A DNA stretch of 8,619 nt from Bacteroidetes bacterium UBA6161 (GCA_002422315.1 DIUJ01000061.1:32598-41216), one strand, 5' to 3'; positions 1 to 6,502 are shown, counted from the stretch's first letter. Numbers and translations: made by a program. The notes: generated by a model not told the origin, from the letters alone.

Positions 1-1103
1 TAAAATGTTTTAGAGACGAAGATTTACGCGCCGACAGACAGCCTGAGTTTACTCAAATAGACTGTGAAATGAGTTTTGTGGAACAAGAAGATATTTTGCA
101 AACTTTTGAAGGCTTAGTAAAGTTTCTTTTCCAAAAAGTAAAAAACATAGAGATTCCTGAAATTCCTCGTATGACCTATGCTCAAGCAATGCATCAATAC
201 GGAAGCGACAAACCCGATACACGCTTTGGAATGGAATTTTGTTATTTAACAGACCTAGCAAAAGGAAAAGGATTCCCTGTATTTGACCAATCAGAAGCTG
301 TAATCGCAATAAATGTAACTGGAGCAGCTAACTATACCCGCAAGCAATTGGATGCTTTAGTCGATTTTGTAAAAAGACCTCAGATTGGAGCCAGCGGTTT
401 GGTTTGGTGCAAACACGAAGAAGACAATAGCTTAAAATCCTCTGTAGATAAATTTTACACCCCAGAAGATTTAAAATTATGGGCAGAGCAATGCAAAAGC
501 AAACCCGGTGACCTTATTCTAATTCTTAGCGGAAAACTTGGCCAAACCCAAAAGCAAATGAACGAACTAAGGCTTCACCTTGGCTCTCAACTTGGGTTAC
601 GCAACAAAGACACTTTCTCTTTATTATGGGTAGTGGATTTCCCACTGTTAGAATGGGACGAAGAAAGCCAGAGATACCATGCCATGCACCATCCTTTTAC
701 TTCTCCAAAGCCAGAACATTTGCATTTGCTAGAAACCAACCCTGGCCAAATAAATGCCAATGCTTACGACTTGGTAATAAATGGTGTGGAGATTGGTGGA
801 GGTTCTATTCGTATTTATGACAAAAGCATACAATCCAAGATGTTTCAAATCCTTGGGTTTACAGAACAAGAAGCACAGAACCAATTTGGTTTTCTGATGA
901 ATGCCTTTGAATATGGCGCCCCACCTCATGGAGGTATCGCCCTTGGATTCGATAGGCTATGTAGTCTTTTTGGGGGCAGCGATTCCATTCGCGATTTTAT
1001 TGCTTTCCCAAAAAACAACCAAGGAAGAGACGTGATGATTGATGCCCCTTCTGCTATAGACACCAAGCAATTGCAAGAATTATCTATTGCGATCAAACAA
1101 TAA
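1..1103 (+). CDS. aspS: Aspartyl-tRNA synthetase (class II), 5'-truncated
   Basis: Charges tRNA-Asp with aspartate in the cytoplasm. The gene enters from the left edge; the first full codon is at 3, and 366 residues are visible. Bacterial AspRS has about 590 residues, so roughly 220 are missing upstream (OB-fold anticodon-binding domain and motif 1). The visible part opens in class II motif 2 (FRDEDLRADRQPEFTQID, nt 9-62), whose Arg contacts ATP. It continues with the conserved PRMTYAQAMHQYGSDKPDTRF-type segment, the bacterial GAD-type insertion (about visible residues 75-190), LLWVVDFPLLEW, EIGGGSIRIYD and motif 3 (GGIALGFDRL, nt 930-959, with its ATP-binding Arg). An internal ATG at 69 is not the start, because motif 2 is encoded upstream of it in the same frame. 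No frameshift is seen. GC is about 43% in two counted 60-base blocks, so this is probably the host's native composition. Whether tRNA-Asn is also a substrate cannot be told from this part. Confidence 0.97.
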   Translation, partial: KCFRDEDLRADRQPEFTQIDCEMSFVEQEDILQTFEGLVKFLFQKVKNIEIPEIPRMTYAQAMHQYGSDKPDTRFGMEFCYLTDLAKGKGFPVFDQSEAVIAINVTGAANYTRKQLDALVDFVKRPQIGASGLVWCKHEEDNSLKSSVDKFYTPEDLKLWAEQCKSKPGDLILILSGKLGQTQKQMNELRLHLGSQLGLRNKDTFSLLWVVDFPLLEWDEESQRYHAMHHPFTSPKPEHLHLLETNPGQINANAYDLVINGVEIGGGSIRIYDKSIQSKMFQILGFTEQEAQNQFGFLMNAFEYGAPPHGGIALGFDRLCSLFGGSDSIRDFIAFPKNNQGRDVMIDAPSAIDTKQLQELSIAIKQ

Positions 1104-1136
1104 AACATAGCCCCGGGTTTTACCTTGGGCTATGTT
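1104..1136 (+). terminator. Hairpin after aspS, probable terminator
   Basis: A perfect 10-bp stem, AACATAGCCC (1104-1113) with GGGCTATGTT (1127-1136), starts one base after the aspS stop codon. The loop contains a smaller GGT/ACC pairing. There is no T run on the plus strand, so termination strength is uncertain. The position between convergent genes suggests it may serve aspS alone or both directions. Confidence 0.6.
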
Positions 1137-1436
1137 ATGTAGTCTTAAACTACTGTAATTTAGCCCAAAGGGCAAAATATACAAATGCGTATTTTGGGTT
1201 TAAGTGCAAAAACAAAACCAATTCCCATCAGCAGCGAGGGGTGGCTGAAAAAGCTGCAACTTAGAAGGTGAAAAAATCTTTGATTTACAGCCGGGGTGTC
1301 TCTACCAATAGGATGGTATATTCCATGCACTCTATTATAAATCCTTAGAGCCCTTCGAAAGTCTACGGGTGGGGAGAATTAGGCTGTTTGGGCTGTAAAT
1401 CCATCCAAAACAAAAAATATTATTATTGTTATGTAC
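1137..1436. other. Gene-free stretch between convergent genes
   Basis: No convincing coding region lies here; the longest ATG frame I found (1185-1271) has 28 codons. It holds small hairpins: GCCC-AAA-GGGC at 1163-1173, and CAAAATA (1173-1179) pairing with TATTTTG (1190-1196). It also holds the inverted repeat described separately. The part from about 1230 to 1400 has noticeably more G and C than the operon to its right, which is unusual for plain spacer and fits a structured RNA or a dispersed repeat. I recognise no tRNA, tmRNA, RNase P or SRP RNA signature in it. Confidence 0.6.
1282..1401. repeat. 11-bp perfect inverted repeat enclosing ~98 bp
   Basis: GATTTACAGCC (1282-1292) and GGCTGTAAATC (1391-1401) are exact reverse complements and could close a structure of about 120 nt. 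The interior contains GGTGTCTCTACC (1296-1307), AGAGCCCTTCGAAAG and GGGTGGGGAGA, but no transposase. It could be a noncoding RNA, a miniature mobile or dispersed repeat, or the terminator region of the minus-strand operon that ends at 1437. The sequence alone does not decide between them. Confidence 0.45.
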
Positions 1437-2087
1437 TCAAATCCAATTATTCTTTTGAGCAACAAACATCAATCCCACTCTACTTCTCACATTTAATTTT
1501 TTATGTGTATTACTTCTATGAGTTTCAAGAGTTTTTATACTAATATTCATCTTCTTTGCTATTTCATCATAGGAATATTCGCTACAGGCAAGTTTAATAA
1601 ACTCACTTTCCTTGGGTGTGAAATTAAAATCTTTTAAACTGCCTTTTGAAGATTCTGATTCAATATCATAATACTTTTCTAAATCAATTTGAATGTACTT
1701 TTTACCATTCAATACACTATCAATTGCTCTTATCAATTCATCAGTTGAAGTGTTTTTGGTAACATATCCCATAATACTTTTTCTAAATGCATTAATAACA
1801 GTTAATTCATCTGAGTGCATAGACAAAATCAAAATTTTAAGGTCAGAAAAAAACGATGACTTATTTTCCAAAAACTTAAAACCGCTATACTCTCTCATTT
1901 CCAAATCTAGTATCACAAGGTCGGGGGCTTTGCACTTGTTCAATAATTCAATCAGTTCTTTGCCATTCGAAGCTTGTTTTTCTATGTGCAAATTGGGTGC
2001 TTTTGCTTGGATATTATTTGCTAGATTTTCCCTTAACAATAAGTGGTCGTCTACAAGCCAAATTCTGTATTCTTTTTGTTGGTTCAT
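1437..2087 (-). CDS. LuxR/NarL-family response regulator
   Basis: Cytoplasmic DNA-binding response regulator of 216 aa, the usual length for the NarL/FixJ group. The receiver domain (about residues 7-125) has the acidic pair D13-D14, the phosphoacceptor D61 in LVILDLEM, S89 at the conserved Ser/Thr position and K111 in VTKN. The usual Pro after the Met of D-x-x-M-P is absent (DLEMREYSG). The C-terminal LuxR-type helix-turn-helix spans about residues 154-216, with FTPKESEFIKL, EIAKKMNISIKTLETH as recognition helix region and HKKLNVRSR. Its ATG (2087-2085) overlaps the TGA of the kinase gene (2086-2084) in an ATGA arrangement, which indicates translational coupling and marks the kinase as its partner. 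It is the last gene of the minus-strand operon. The target is unknown; the tandem palindromes at 4032-4069 are plausible binding sites, but that is inference. The sequence is AT-rich compared with aspS. Confidence 0.95.
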   Translation of the reverse strand: MNQQKEYRIWLVDDHLLLRENLANNIQAKAPNLHIEKQASNGKELIELLNKCKAPDLVILDLEMREYSGFKFLENKSSFFSDLKILILSMHSDELTVINAFRKSIMGYVTKNTSTDELIRAIDSVLNGKKYIQIDLEKYYDIESESSKGSLKDFNFTPKESEFIKLACSEYSYDEIAKKMNISIKTLETHRSNTHKKLNVRSRVGLMFVAQKNNWI

Positions 2088-2914
2088 AAGTTCATATTAA
2101 TTAAAGCATTAGATTCCTTAAGCGGAATTTGAAGGGTTGCTATTGTTCCTTTATTCTTTATGGATTCAATTTGAAAGGTGCCGTTTATCAATTTGCATTT
2201 ACTTCTAATACCTTCTAGACCATTGCTACTGCTGTCTATTTTTTCTGTATCAAACCCAATTCCATCGTCTTGTATACTCAAAATAAAATGATCCTCATTG
2301 CCTGTCAATCTAACTTTTACTTTGTTGGCCCTTGAATGTTTTAAAACATTGGTAATTAATTCTTGATAAACTCTGTAAATATAGAGCTTCCTAAAATCAT
2401 TGTCAGGCACATGAAATTCCTCCAACTCAAATTCTATCATGATTTTTTTACTCTTATTTATTCGCTCAATATCCTCTTGAATATACTGAATAATACTGTT
2501 TTTTAGTTTGGGCAATTTCCCTCCTTGCATACTCAAATTTTTTGTATTCATTAGAATCTCATTTAAGTCATTCAATACTTCCTTTGCTGTTGATTCATCA
2601 GAAAACAAAGCCTCTATTTTGTATTTTAACACAACCAAATGATGTGAAATATTATCATGTAATTCCATCGTAATATCATCCAAAATTTGTTGGCTTATTT
2701 CTTTTTGAACAGAAATAAATGCTTTCTCATAATTGGATTTCATTTCCAATAAATTGTTTTGAAACGTTTGAACTTTTTTGGTATGTATAATAAATACGCT
2801 AATAATAAGAATCGCTAATAGCAAAATCAATACAAAGCCAATAATTACTAGACTTTTAATATCAATAAAAGTAGAAGGTGACTCAAATAAATCCATATTC
2901 GGGATAATTAACAT
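2084..2914 (-). CDS. Membrane sensor histidine kinase (HisKA_3 / NarX-like class)
   Basis: Inner-membrane histidine kinase of 276 aa. One hydrophobic helix (about residues 20-43) follows a short N-terminus and leads into a charged, probably coiled-coil linker (about 45-78). The dimerisation domain carries the phosphoacceptor H86 in ELHDNISHHL, the signature of kinases that pair with LuxR-type regulators. The ATPase domain has the N box around N189 (YQELITNVLKHS), the G1 box DDGIGFD (216-222) and the G2-like GLEGI (232-236), followed by GTIATLQIPL. There is no extracellular sensor domain, so the signal probably arrives through a partner; the 7-helix protein encoded just upstream is the obvious candidate (inference). 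The start is uncertain: ATG at 2914 overlaps the upstream gene by 32 bp, and a second ATG at 2896 would reduce that to 14 bp. Neither has a clear ribosome binding site, as is common in Bacteroidota. Confidence 0.94.
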   Translation of the reverse strand: MLIIPNMDLFESPSTFIDIKSLVIIGFVLILLLAILIISVFIIHTKKVQTFQNNLLEMKSNYEKAFISVQKEISQQILDDITMELHDNISHHLVVLKYKIEALFSDESTAKEVLNDLNEILMNTKNLSMQGGKLPKLKNSIIQYIQEDIERINKSKKIMIEFELEEFHVPDNDFRKLYIYRVYQELITNVLKHSRANKVKVRLTGNEDHFILSIQDDGIGFDTEKIDSSSNGLEGIRSKCKLINGTFQIESIKNKGTIATLQIPLKESNALINMNL

Positions 2915-3563
2915 GAATTTGGTTTTTTCTGATTCCAGTTTTAAGTGCTATAAAATAGCAAATGCACAATAGAATATTTGAAAGCCAAACAAATAAGAAA
3001 ATATCATTAGGATTTGAGTTCGTTTTGCAAAACAAAACTATCACAATCCACCAATAAATTAAAAAGGTGTAGAAAACTACATTTCCGGTGTTAAACCAAA
3101 ACGAACTGCTATATTTTAAAGGTGAAAAAGTGCTTTGCGATAACAAATTAGAATAATGCAAAATGGAGAATACTAAAATCAATAAAAACTGAATTAAAAT
3201 GGTAAAAAGGGGTAATTGATTGAAAGATTGAAAAAACAAACTATTACAAACAGCAAACATAAAAAAAGCAAAGGTACTAATCACAATAAATTGCTGTTGT
3301 GGTCTGCTATTGTTGGTAAATTTAAAGTAAATAACAGAAATAAAGCCTTGGTGAAAATAGGGTAACAAATGATAAAAAATTAAATTGTTACCCATTGTTT
3401 TTAAACTAGCAAAACTTATTGACTCTGTAATGCTTAAGAATAAAATAAAATAACAGAGTAGTTTGCTGTTAATTCCAAGTTTTTTAAAATTATAAACCCC
3501 AAAAACAAACAAAACAAAATAAAGTAAAATCACATTTAGTTGTAAATAATCATTGGAGTCCAT
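2883..3563 (-). CDS. Seven-helix integral membrane protein, putative sensor partner
   Basis: A 226-aa protein that is almost entirely membrane-embedded. I count seven hydrophobic segments, at about residues 9-26, 33-54, 61-80, 91-112, 119-138, 157-180 and 188-208, followed by a short basic tail. Polar or aromatic residues sit in several helices (H65, H71, E47, WW at 171-172). No catalytic motif, signal peptide or soluble domain is visible. A motif like FWFNTGNVVFY (155-165) resembles, from memory, uncharacterised 7-helix proteins found next to HisKA_3 kinases in Bacteroidota; I cannot name a family. It lies between the 128-aa gene (8-bp gap) and the kinase (overlap), so co-expression is nearly certain. 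A role in sensing a membrane or extracellular signal for the kinase is inference. Very AT-rich: one counted block (3361-3420) is about 22% GC. Confidence 0.85.
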   Translation of the reverse strand: MDSNDYLQLNVILLYFVLFVFGVYNFKKLGINSKLLCYFILFLSITESISFASLKTMGNNLIFYHLLPYFHQGFISVIYFKFTNNSRPQQQFIVISTFAFFMFAVCNSLFFQSFNQLPLFTILIQFLLILVFSILHYSNLLSQSTFSPLKYSSSFWFNTGNVVFYTFLIYWWIVIVLFCKTNSNPNDIFLFVWLSNILLCICYFIALKTGIRKNQIHVNYPEYGFI

Positions 3564-3571
3564 TTTGGGTA

Positions 3572-3958
3572 TTAAATAAAATTAGTAGGACAAATAGGTG
3601 GACAAGCTCGCATGTATTCATAAACCGCACCTTTCATTATTTTATTGTCGGCATCAATACCTGCTACAACAATGGTGAATACTTCCACTTCAGGATCTGT
3701 GTCGCTTGGTCGAACTGCTGGCATCATAAAAATGTCTTTGCAATAAGAATAGGTTTCTTGTGGACCAGAATAAGGTTCTAAAGGTATTCCTTGAATTATT
3801 TTTACCATCTCTGTAACAGGAATTCTAAAGCCATCTAGTCTTTGGTTAAATTCATTTAACAAAGTATTTGGGAATTTAGTTCTGTAGGCTTGAATCATTT
3901 CTTCTGCTTCGTCCCACGAAATTGGGATAGCATTGTTTGGGTTAGCTGGATTACTCAT
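3572..3958 (-). CDS. Conserved-looking hypothetical protein with CPPxCP C-terminus
   Basis: A soluble protein of 128 aa and the first gene of the minus-strand operon. It has no signal peptide or membrane helix. The N-terminal part (ISWDEAEEMIQAYRTKF, 13-29) looks helical. The middle holds one cysteine (C73) and a hydrophobic strand ending in a small acidic motif (VFTIVVAGIDADNK, 93-106). The protein ends with C119-P-P-I-C123-P-T. From memory this layout (helical start, IVVGVDANNK-like strand, CPPxCP tail) recurs in uncharacterised Bacteroidota proteins. The CPPxC pair could bind a metal or form a disulfide, but no function is established. I chose the ATG at 3958 because a longer frame from a GTG at 4105 would run through the palindromic control region and encodes a low-complexity hydrophobic stretch. 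Its stop lies 8 bp before the ATG of the 7-helix gene. Confidence 0.82.
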   Translation of the reverse strand: MSNPANPNNAIPISWDEAEEMIQAYRTKFPNTLLNEFNQRLDGFRIPVTEMVKIIQGIPLEPYSGPQETYSYCKDIFMMPAVRPSDTDPEVEVFTIVVAGIDADNKIMKGAVYEYMRACPPICPTNFI

Positions 3959-4031
3959 TTTTATAATATTTATAATTAAACAATGCAACCATAATAAAAG
4001 GAATTTAAATAAAAAAATATTTTCAAATAAC

Positions 4032-4069
4032 TCAGGGGTTTCCCTGAATTTTATCAGGGTAACCCCTGA
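4032..4069. promoter_or_regulatory. Two tandem palindromic operator-like sites, 22-bp period
   Basis: TCAGGG-GTTT-CCCTGA (4032-4047) and TCAGGG-TAAC-CCCTGA (4054-4069) are two palindromes with identical arms. Each is followed by ATTTT, giving a direct repeat with a period of exactly 22 bp, about two helical turns. The two also pair with each other over 16 bp with one mismatch. They lie between the divergent operon (first ATG at 3958) and a rightward promoter, centred about 60 and 82 bp upstream of its predicted start, where an activator typically sits. The pattern fits cooperative binding of two protein dimers; the regulator encoded at 1437-2087 is a candidate. A pair of RNA hairpins is the alternative. 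Confidence 0.7.
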
Positions 4070-4083
4070 ATTTTCGCAAAAAG

Positions 4084-4116
4084 TTTGGTAGTTTACTAAA
4101 CGCACCTATATCTTTG
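4084..4116 (+). promoter_or_regulatory. Bacteroidota-type promoter (TTTG / TAnnTTTG)
   Basis: TTTG (4084-4087) and TATCTTTG (4109-4116) match the -33 and -7 elements used by the Bacteroidota housekeeping sigma factor, with a 21-bp spacer that lies at the long end of the known range. Transcription would start near 4121-4123 and read into the small ORF at 4138 and probably on to the fibre gene at 4443, since I find no clear second promoter or terminator between them. Confidence 0.65.
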
Positions 4117-4137
4117 ACCTATGTTGAAAGAAACACT

Positions 4138-4278
4138 ATGAATAAAAAAATGAAAAATCGCGAACCCAAAAAGCCACATTCAAACAATTCTTTTGCTACC
4201 GAGCTATCAAGACTAAAATTTGAACCTTTTGTGGATACAAGGGTACACGCTATTATAGAATCGTTCTTACCTAACTAA
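4138..4278 (+). CDS. Small ORF, 46 codons, function unknown
   Basis: It starts about 16 nt after the predicted transcription start and is the first sizeable frame on the rightward transcript. The product is soluble, with a basic N-terminus (MNKKMKNREPKKPH) and a possible amphipathic C-terminal helix (ELSRLKFEPFVDTRVHAIIE, then SFLPN). There is no signal peptide, Cys pair or recognised motif. GAAAG (4126-4130) lies about 7 bases before the ATG and may act as a weak ribosome binding site. An alternative start is ATG at 4150. A six-codon frame (4121-4141, MLKETL) ends in an ATGA overlap with this start, possibly by chance. It could be a real microprotein, a regulatory leader for the downstream fibre gene, or a chance frame; its position behind a consensus promoter is the main argument in favour. 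Confidence 0.5.
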   Translation: MNKKMKNREPKKPHSNNSFATELSRLKFEPFVDTRVHAIIESFLPN

Positions 4279-4385
4279 AAACCGAGTTATTGCCCTTACA
4301 CTTACTTATTAAATACAAATTGAAATATAGGCAGCAAGATATCAACCTGGTACGTAGAATTAATTCATACCTCATAAGTTGTTTG

Positions 4386-4417
4386 TGGGAAAATTATGTT
4401 CAACAAGCTATTTCCCA
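4386..4417 (+). other. Possible leader hairpin ahead of the fibre gene
   Basis: TGGGAAA (4386-4392) can pair with TTTCCCA (4411-4417) across an 18-nt loop. It lies in the 164-nt untranslated stretch between the small ORF and the start at 4443. It is weak and may be chance. Confidence 0.25.
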
Positions 4418-4442
4418 AATATTAATTTTAAAATTTAAAGAA

Positions 4443-6440
4443 ATGAAATCAATAATTACAATAAGAAACGCAGGAAAACACCAAGATGTGGAACATAGTA
4501 CTGCAAATTTAAAATATTCCTTAAGCTTTAATTTGTTTAACAAACTAAAATGGATTAGTTTTGTTATAGTATTCGTGGTTTATCAAATGCCTTTTGCACA
4601 AACTATATTTAATCAACCTATTCAGTTGCCAGGTACTCCATTTAGCCCTAGTTTTCCAGAAGTTTTAACCATTGACCCTCCTGGCAATGTATTTAGAACA
4701 CCTTATTTCCCTTTGCCATCAGCGGGTTTAGACACTCCTTCTCTTTTTTGGAATCCCAATACTGGTTCTTGGATCTCTAATAGTAACCTAAGAATCCTTC
4801 CGCCTTTATCCGCAATTTTCCCATCATCTTTATCTGAAACTTTCTATTTTCGAGGAACAGCCCCTTCTAATAATGTACCTTTACTCGTAGAGGGAAATGT
4901 TGGAACAAATCAGGGTACTGTAGGTACTTTTGGACAAGCAGTTAGTAATGCAAGATGGAATGCATTGGGCGATAGAATACCATTTTCAACCACTCCTAAT
5001 CCCTATATTAGAGTTACAGGGTTTAGGAGCACATGGAATGAATTCGGTGTAAATGTAGGTATGGCAGATAGATATACAAGTGGTTCAATTAAAGACGCAC
5101 TAATCAGCTGGCAAGACGCAACAGCAGGAAACCCAATTGCCGCATCAAACAGGTTGGTATTTGGTGTAAGGGATGGAAGTACAACCAATTTTCAAGAACT
5201 AGGGCAATTTGCATCTAATGGTAGTTTTGGAATTGGGTTTAATAATGCTGTACCCGGGTTTCAAATTACTTTAAATGATAAACTAAATTTGTATGGAAAC
5301 TATAGTACTGATAACTTGTTTATGAGTTGGTCAGATATTCCAACAGGAGTACCTCTCGTTAATTTTAGAAATTCAAGAATTGGCATTAATGCAAATAGTG
5401 AAAACCTAGAAATCAGGAATGAGAGGAGTGCTAATATTGAATTCTGGACAGATGGAGCAACTGCAACTAATCCTAGAATGACTATTGATTTCACGGGGGT
5501 GGTTAGAATTGGAACTCCCGTTACGATACCTCTAACTTTTAATCAATCCAATCCTGGTGTGGGTTGGAACCCTCCACTTCCCGCCACACCTTCTCCAATT
5601 TTTAGCGTTGGCGGTGGGGATATTGAATGTGACCAGAATTTGTTTTTAACTGGTGATGTATTTATTCAATCAGACAGGCGCATTAAAAGTAATATCACTG
5701 AATTACCTGATTGGAAACGAATTTTAAGCCTTAATGCTTTTTCATACAACTATGTGGACAGAAATAATGACAAACTGTCGTTTGGCTTTATCGCACAAGA
5801 TGTTCTAGAAGTTTTACCTGAACTTACTTCATCATGGCGAGAAGGTGGAGCTGTAAATTATATTGGATTTATTCCTTTCTTGACACAAGGAATAAAAGAG
5901 CATGAAGAAAAATTAGCTAAATTAGATTTAGATCAATCTATTGCTCATTTTAAAGAAATCGAAGAGAAACTGCTAGCCAACAATGAAAAATTGCAGAAAG
6001 AAAGTCTTGAATTCTTTTTAAAAATTGAAAGTCTTGAAAATGAAAACCAAATATTAGAAAGCAGATTGGCAGAATTGGAAAGAAAATTTGTTACTATTTA
6101 TGAATTGCCTTATTTTCAAGGAAATATACAACAGGAAGTAAAAAGCAATCGTTTAGGACAAACTGGAACCCTTACCCAACCCCCTTCATTAGAACAAAAC
6201 GAACCTAATCCATTTACTTCCTTAACCGTAATCCGTTATTTTATACCTGAAGGAGTTGGCAGTTTTAGAATTGAAGTGCGAAATACAGAGAATAAAATAG
6301 TGGGTTCTTTTCCTGTGAATGCTGTTGGACATGGAAATATCACGATTTCTGCCGGAACATTAGCTGCCGGAACCTACTATTATTCCTTAATAATTAATAA
6401 TCAAGTATTTGATACCAAAAAGATGGTATTAGTTAATTAA
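4443..6440 (+). CDS. Secreted fibre-like protein with S74 chaperone domain and T9SS sorting domain
   Basis: A 665-aa surface or secreted protein. The N-terminus has a long polar region and then a hydrophobic core ending in YQMPFAQ (Ala and Gln before cleavage, as is typical in this phylum). Residues about 60-400 are rich in Gly, Asn, Ser and Pro with beta-strand character and no enzyme motif. An S74 (endosialidase intramolecular chaperone) domain follows at about 410-495: S410-D-R-R-I-K415, FSYNYV, LSFGFIAQDVLEVLPEL and VNYIGFIPFLTQGIKEH. The Ser/Lys pair five residues apart matches the catalytic dyad known from this family, which trims itself just before the Ser. A coiled coil (about 485-549) and then a T9SS type A sorting domain (582-665: LEQNEPNPF, GTYYYSL, KKMVLVN) complete it. 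The start is ATG 4443; a TTG at 4290 in the same frame would add 51 residues ahead of the signal peptide and is unlikely. Probably trimeric, like phage tailspikes (inference). It probably shares the promoter at 4084-4116. Confidence 0.9.
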   Translation: MKSIITIRNAGKHQDVEHSTANLKYSLSFNLFNKLKWISFVIVFVVYQMPFAQTIFNQPIQLPGTPFSPSFPEVLTIDPPGNVFRTPYFPLPSAGLDTPSLFWNPNTGSWISNSNLRILPPLSAIFPSSLSETFYFRGTAPSNNVPLLVEGNVGTNQGTVGTFGQAVSNARWNALGDRIPFSTTPNPYIRVTGFRSTWNEFGVNVGMADRYTSGSIKDALISWQDATAGNPIAASNRLVFGVRDGSTTNFQELGQFASNGSFGIGFNNAVPGFQITLNDKLNLYGNYSTDNLFMSWSDIPTGVPLVNFRNSRIGINANSENLEIRNERSANIEFWTDGATATNPRMTIDFTGVVRIGTPVTIPLTFNQSNPGVGWNPPLPATPSPIFSVGGGDIECDQNLFLTGDVFIQSDRRIKSNITELPDWKRILSLNAFSYNYVDRNNDKLSFGFIAQDVLEVLPELTSSWREGGAVNYIGFIPFLTQGIKEHEEKLAKLDLDQSIAHFKEIEEKLLANNEKLQKESLEFFLKIESLENENQILESRLAELERKFVTIYELPYFQGNIQQEVKSNRLGQTGTLTQPPSLEQNEPNPFTSLTVIRYFIPEGVGSFRIEVRNTENKIVGSFPVNAVGHGNITISAGTLAAGTYYYSLIINNQVFDTKKMVLVN

Positions 6441-6447
6441 TATTATT

Positions 6448-6484
6448 AATCTATTGAAGAGTTCTTTCTCCTCAATAGATTTTT
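6448..6484 (+). terminator. Intrinsic terminator after the fibre gene
   Basis: ATCTATTGA (6449-6457) pairs with TCAATAGAT (6472-6480), with an A/C mismatch and then GAG/CTC closing the TTCTTT loop. An additional A6448-T6481 pair is possible. TTTT (6481-6484) follows directly. It begins eight bases after the stop codon at 6440. Confidence 0.85.
6454..6483 (+). promoter_or_regulatory. Possible weak promoter inside the terminator
   Basis: TTG (6454-6456), a 19-bp spacer and TAGATTTT (6476-6483, 7 of 8 to TAnnTTTG) would start transcription near 6488-6490, leaving a leader of about 15 nt before the ATG at 6503. The bases are shared with the terminator stem, so the match may be incidental. Confidence 0.3.
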
Positions 6485-6502
6485 ACTACCAAGAACTTAA
6501 GA

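Noticed and set aside
69..71. ATG at 69 as the start of aspS
   Set aside because: The frame continues upstream to the window edge and encodes class II motif 2, so this Met is internal.
1185..1271. 28-codon frame on the plus strand between aspS and the regulator
   Set aside because: It overlaps a small hairpin, has no promoter or recognisable motif, and lies in the putative repeat/RNA region. It is too weak to list as a gene.
1693..2100. 135-codon open frame on the plus strand
   Set aside because: It is antisense to the response regulator, whose receiver and DNA-binding motifs are intact.
4032..4069. CRISPR or intrinsic terminator reading of the twin palindromes
   Set aside because: There are only two units with a 6-bp gap and no spacers, and there is no gene ending just upstream on either strand. 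A control site between divergent genes fits better.
3959..4105. N-terminal extension of the 128-aa gene to a GTG at 4105
   Set aside because: It would translate across the two palindromes and the rightward promoter, gives a low-complexity hydrophobic sequence, and a good ATG is present at 3958.
4290..4442. Upstream TTG start of the fibre gene
   Set aside because: It adds 51 residues ahead of the signal peptide with no protein-like pattern; ATG 4443 is the better start.
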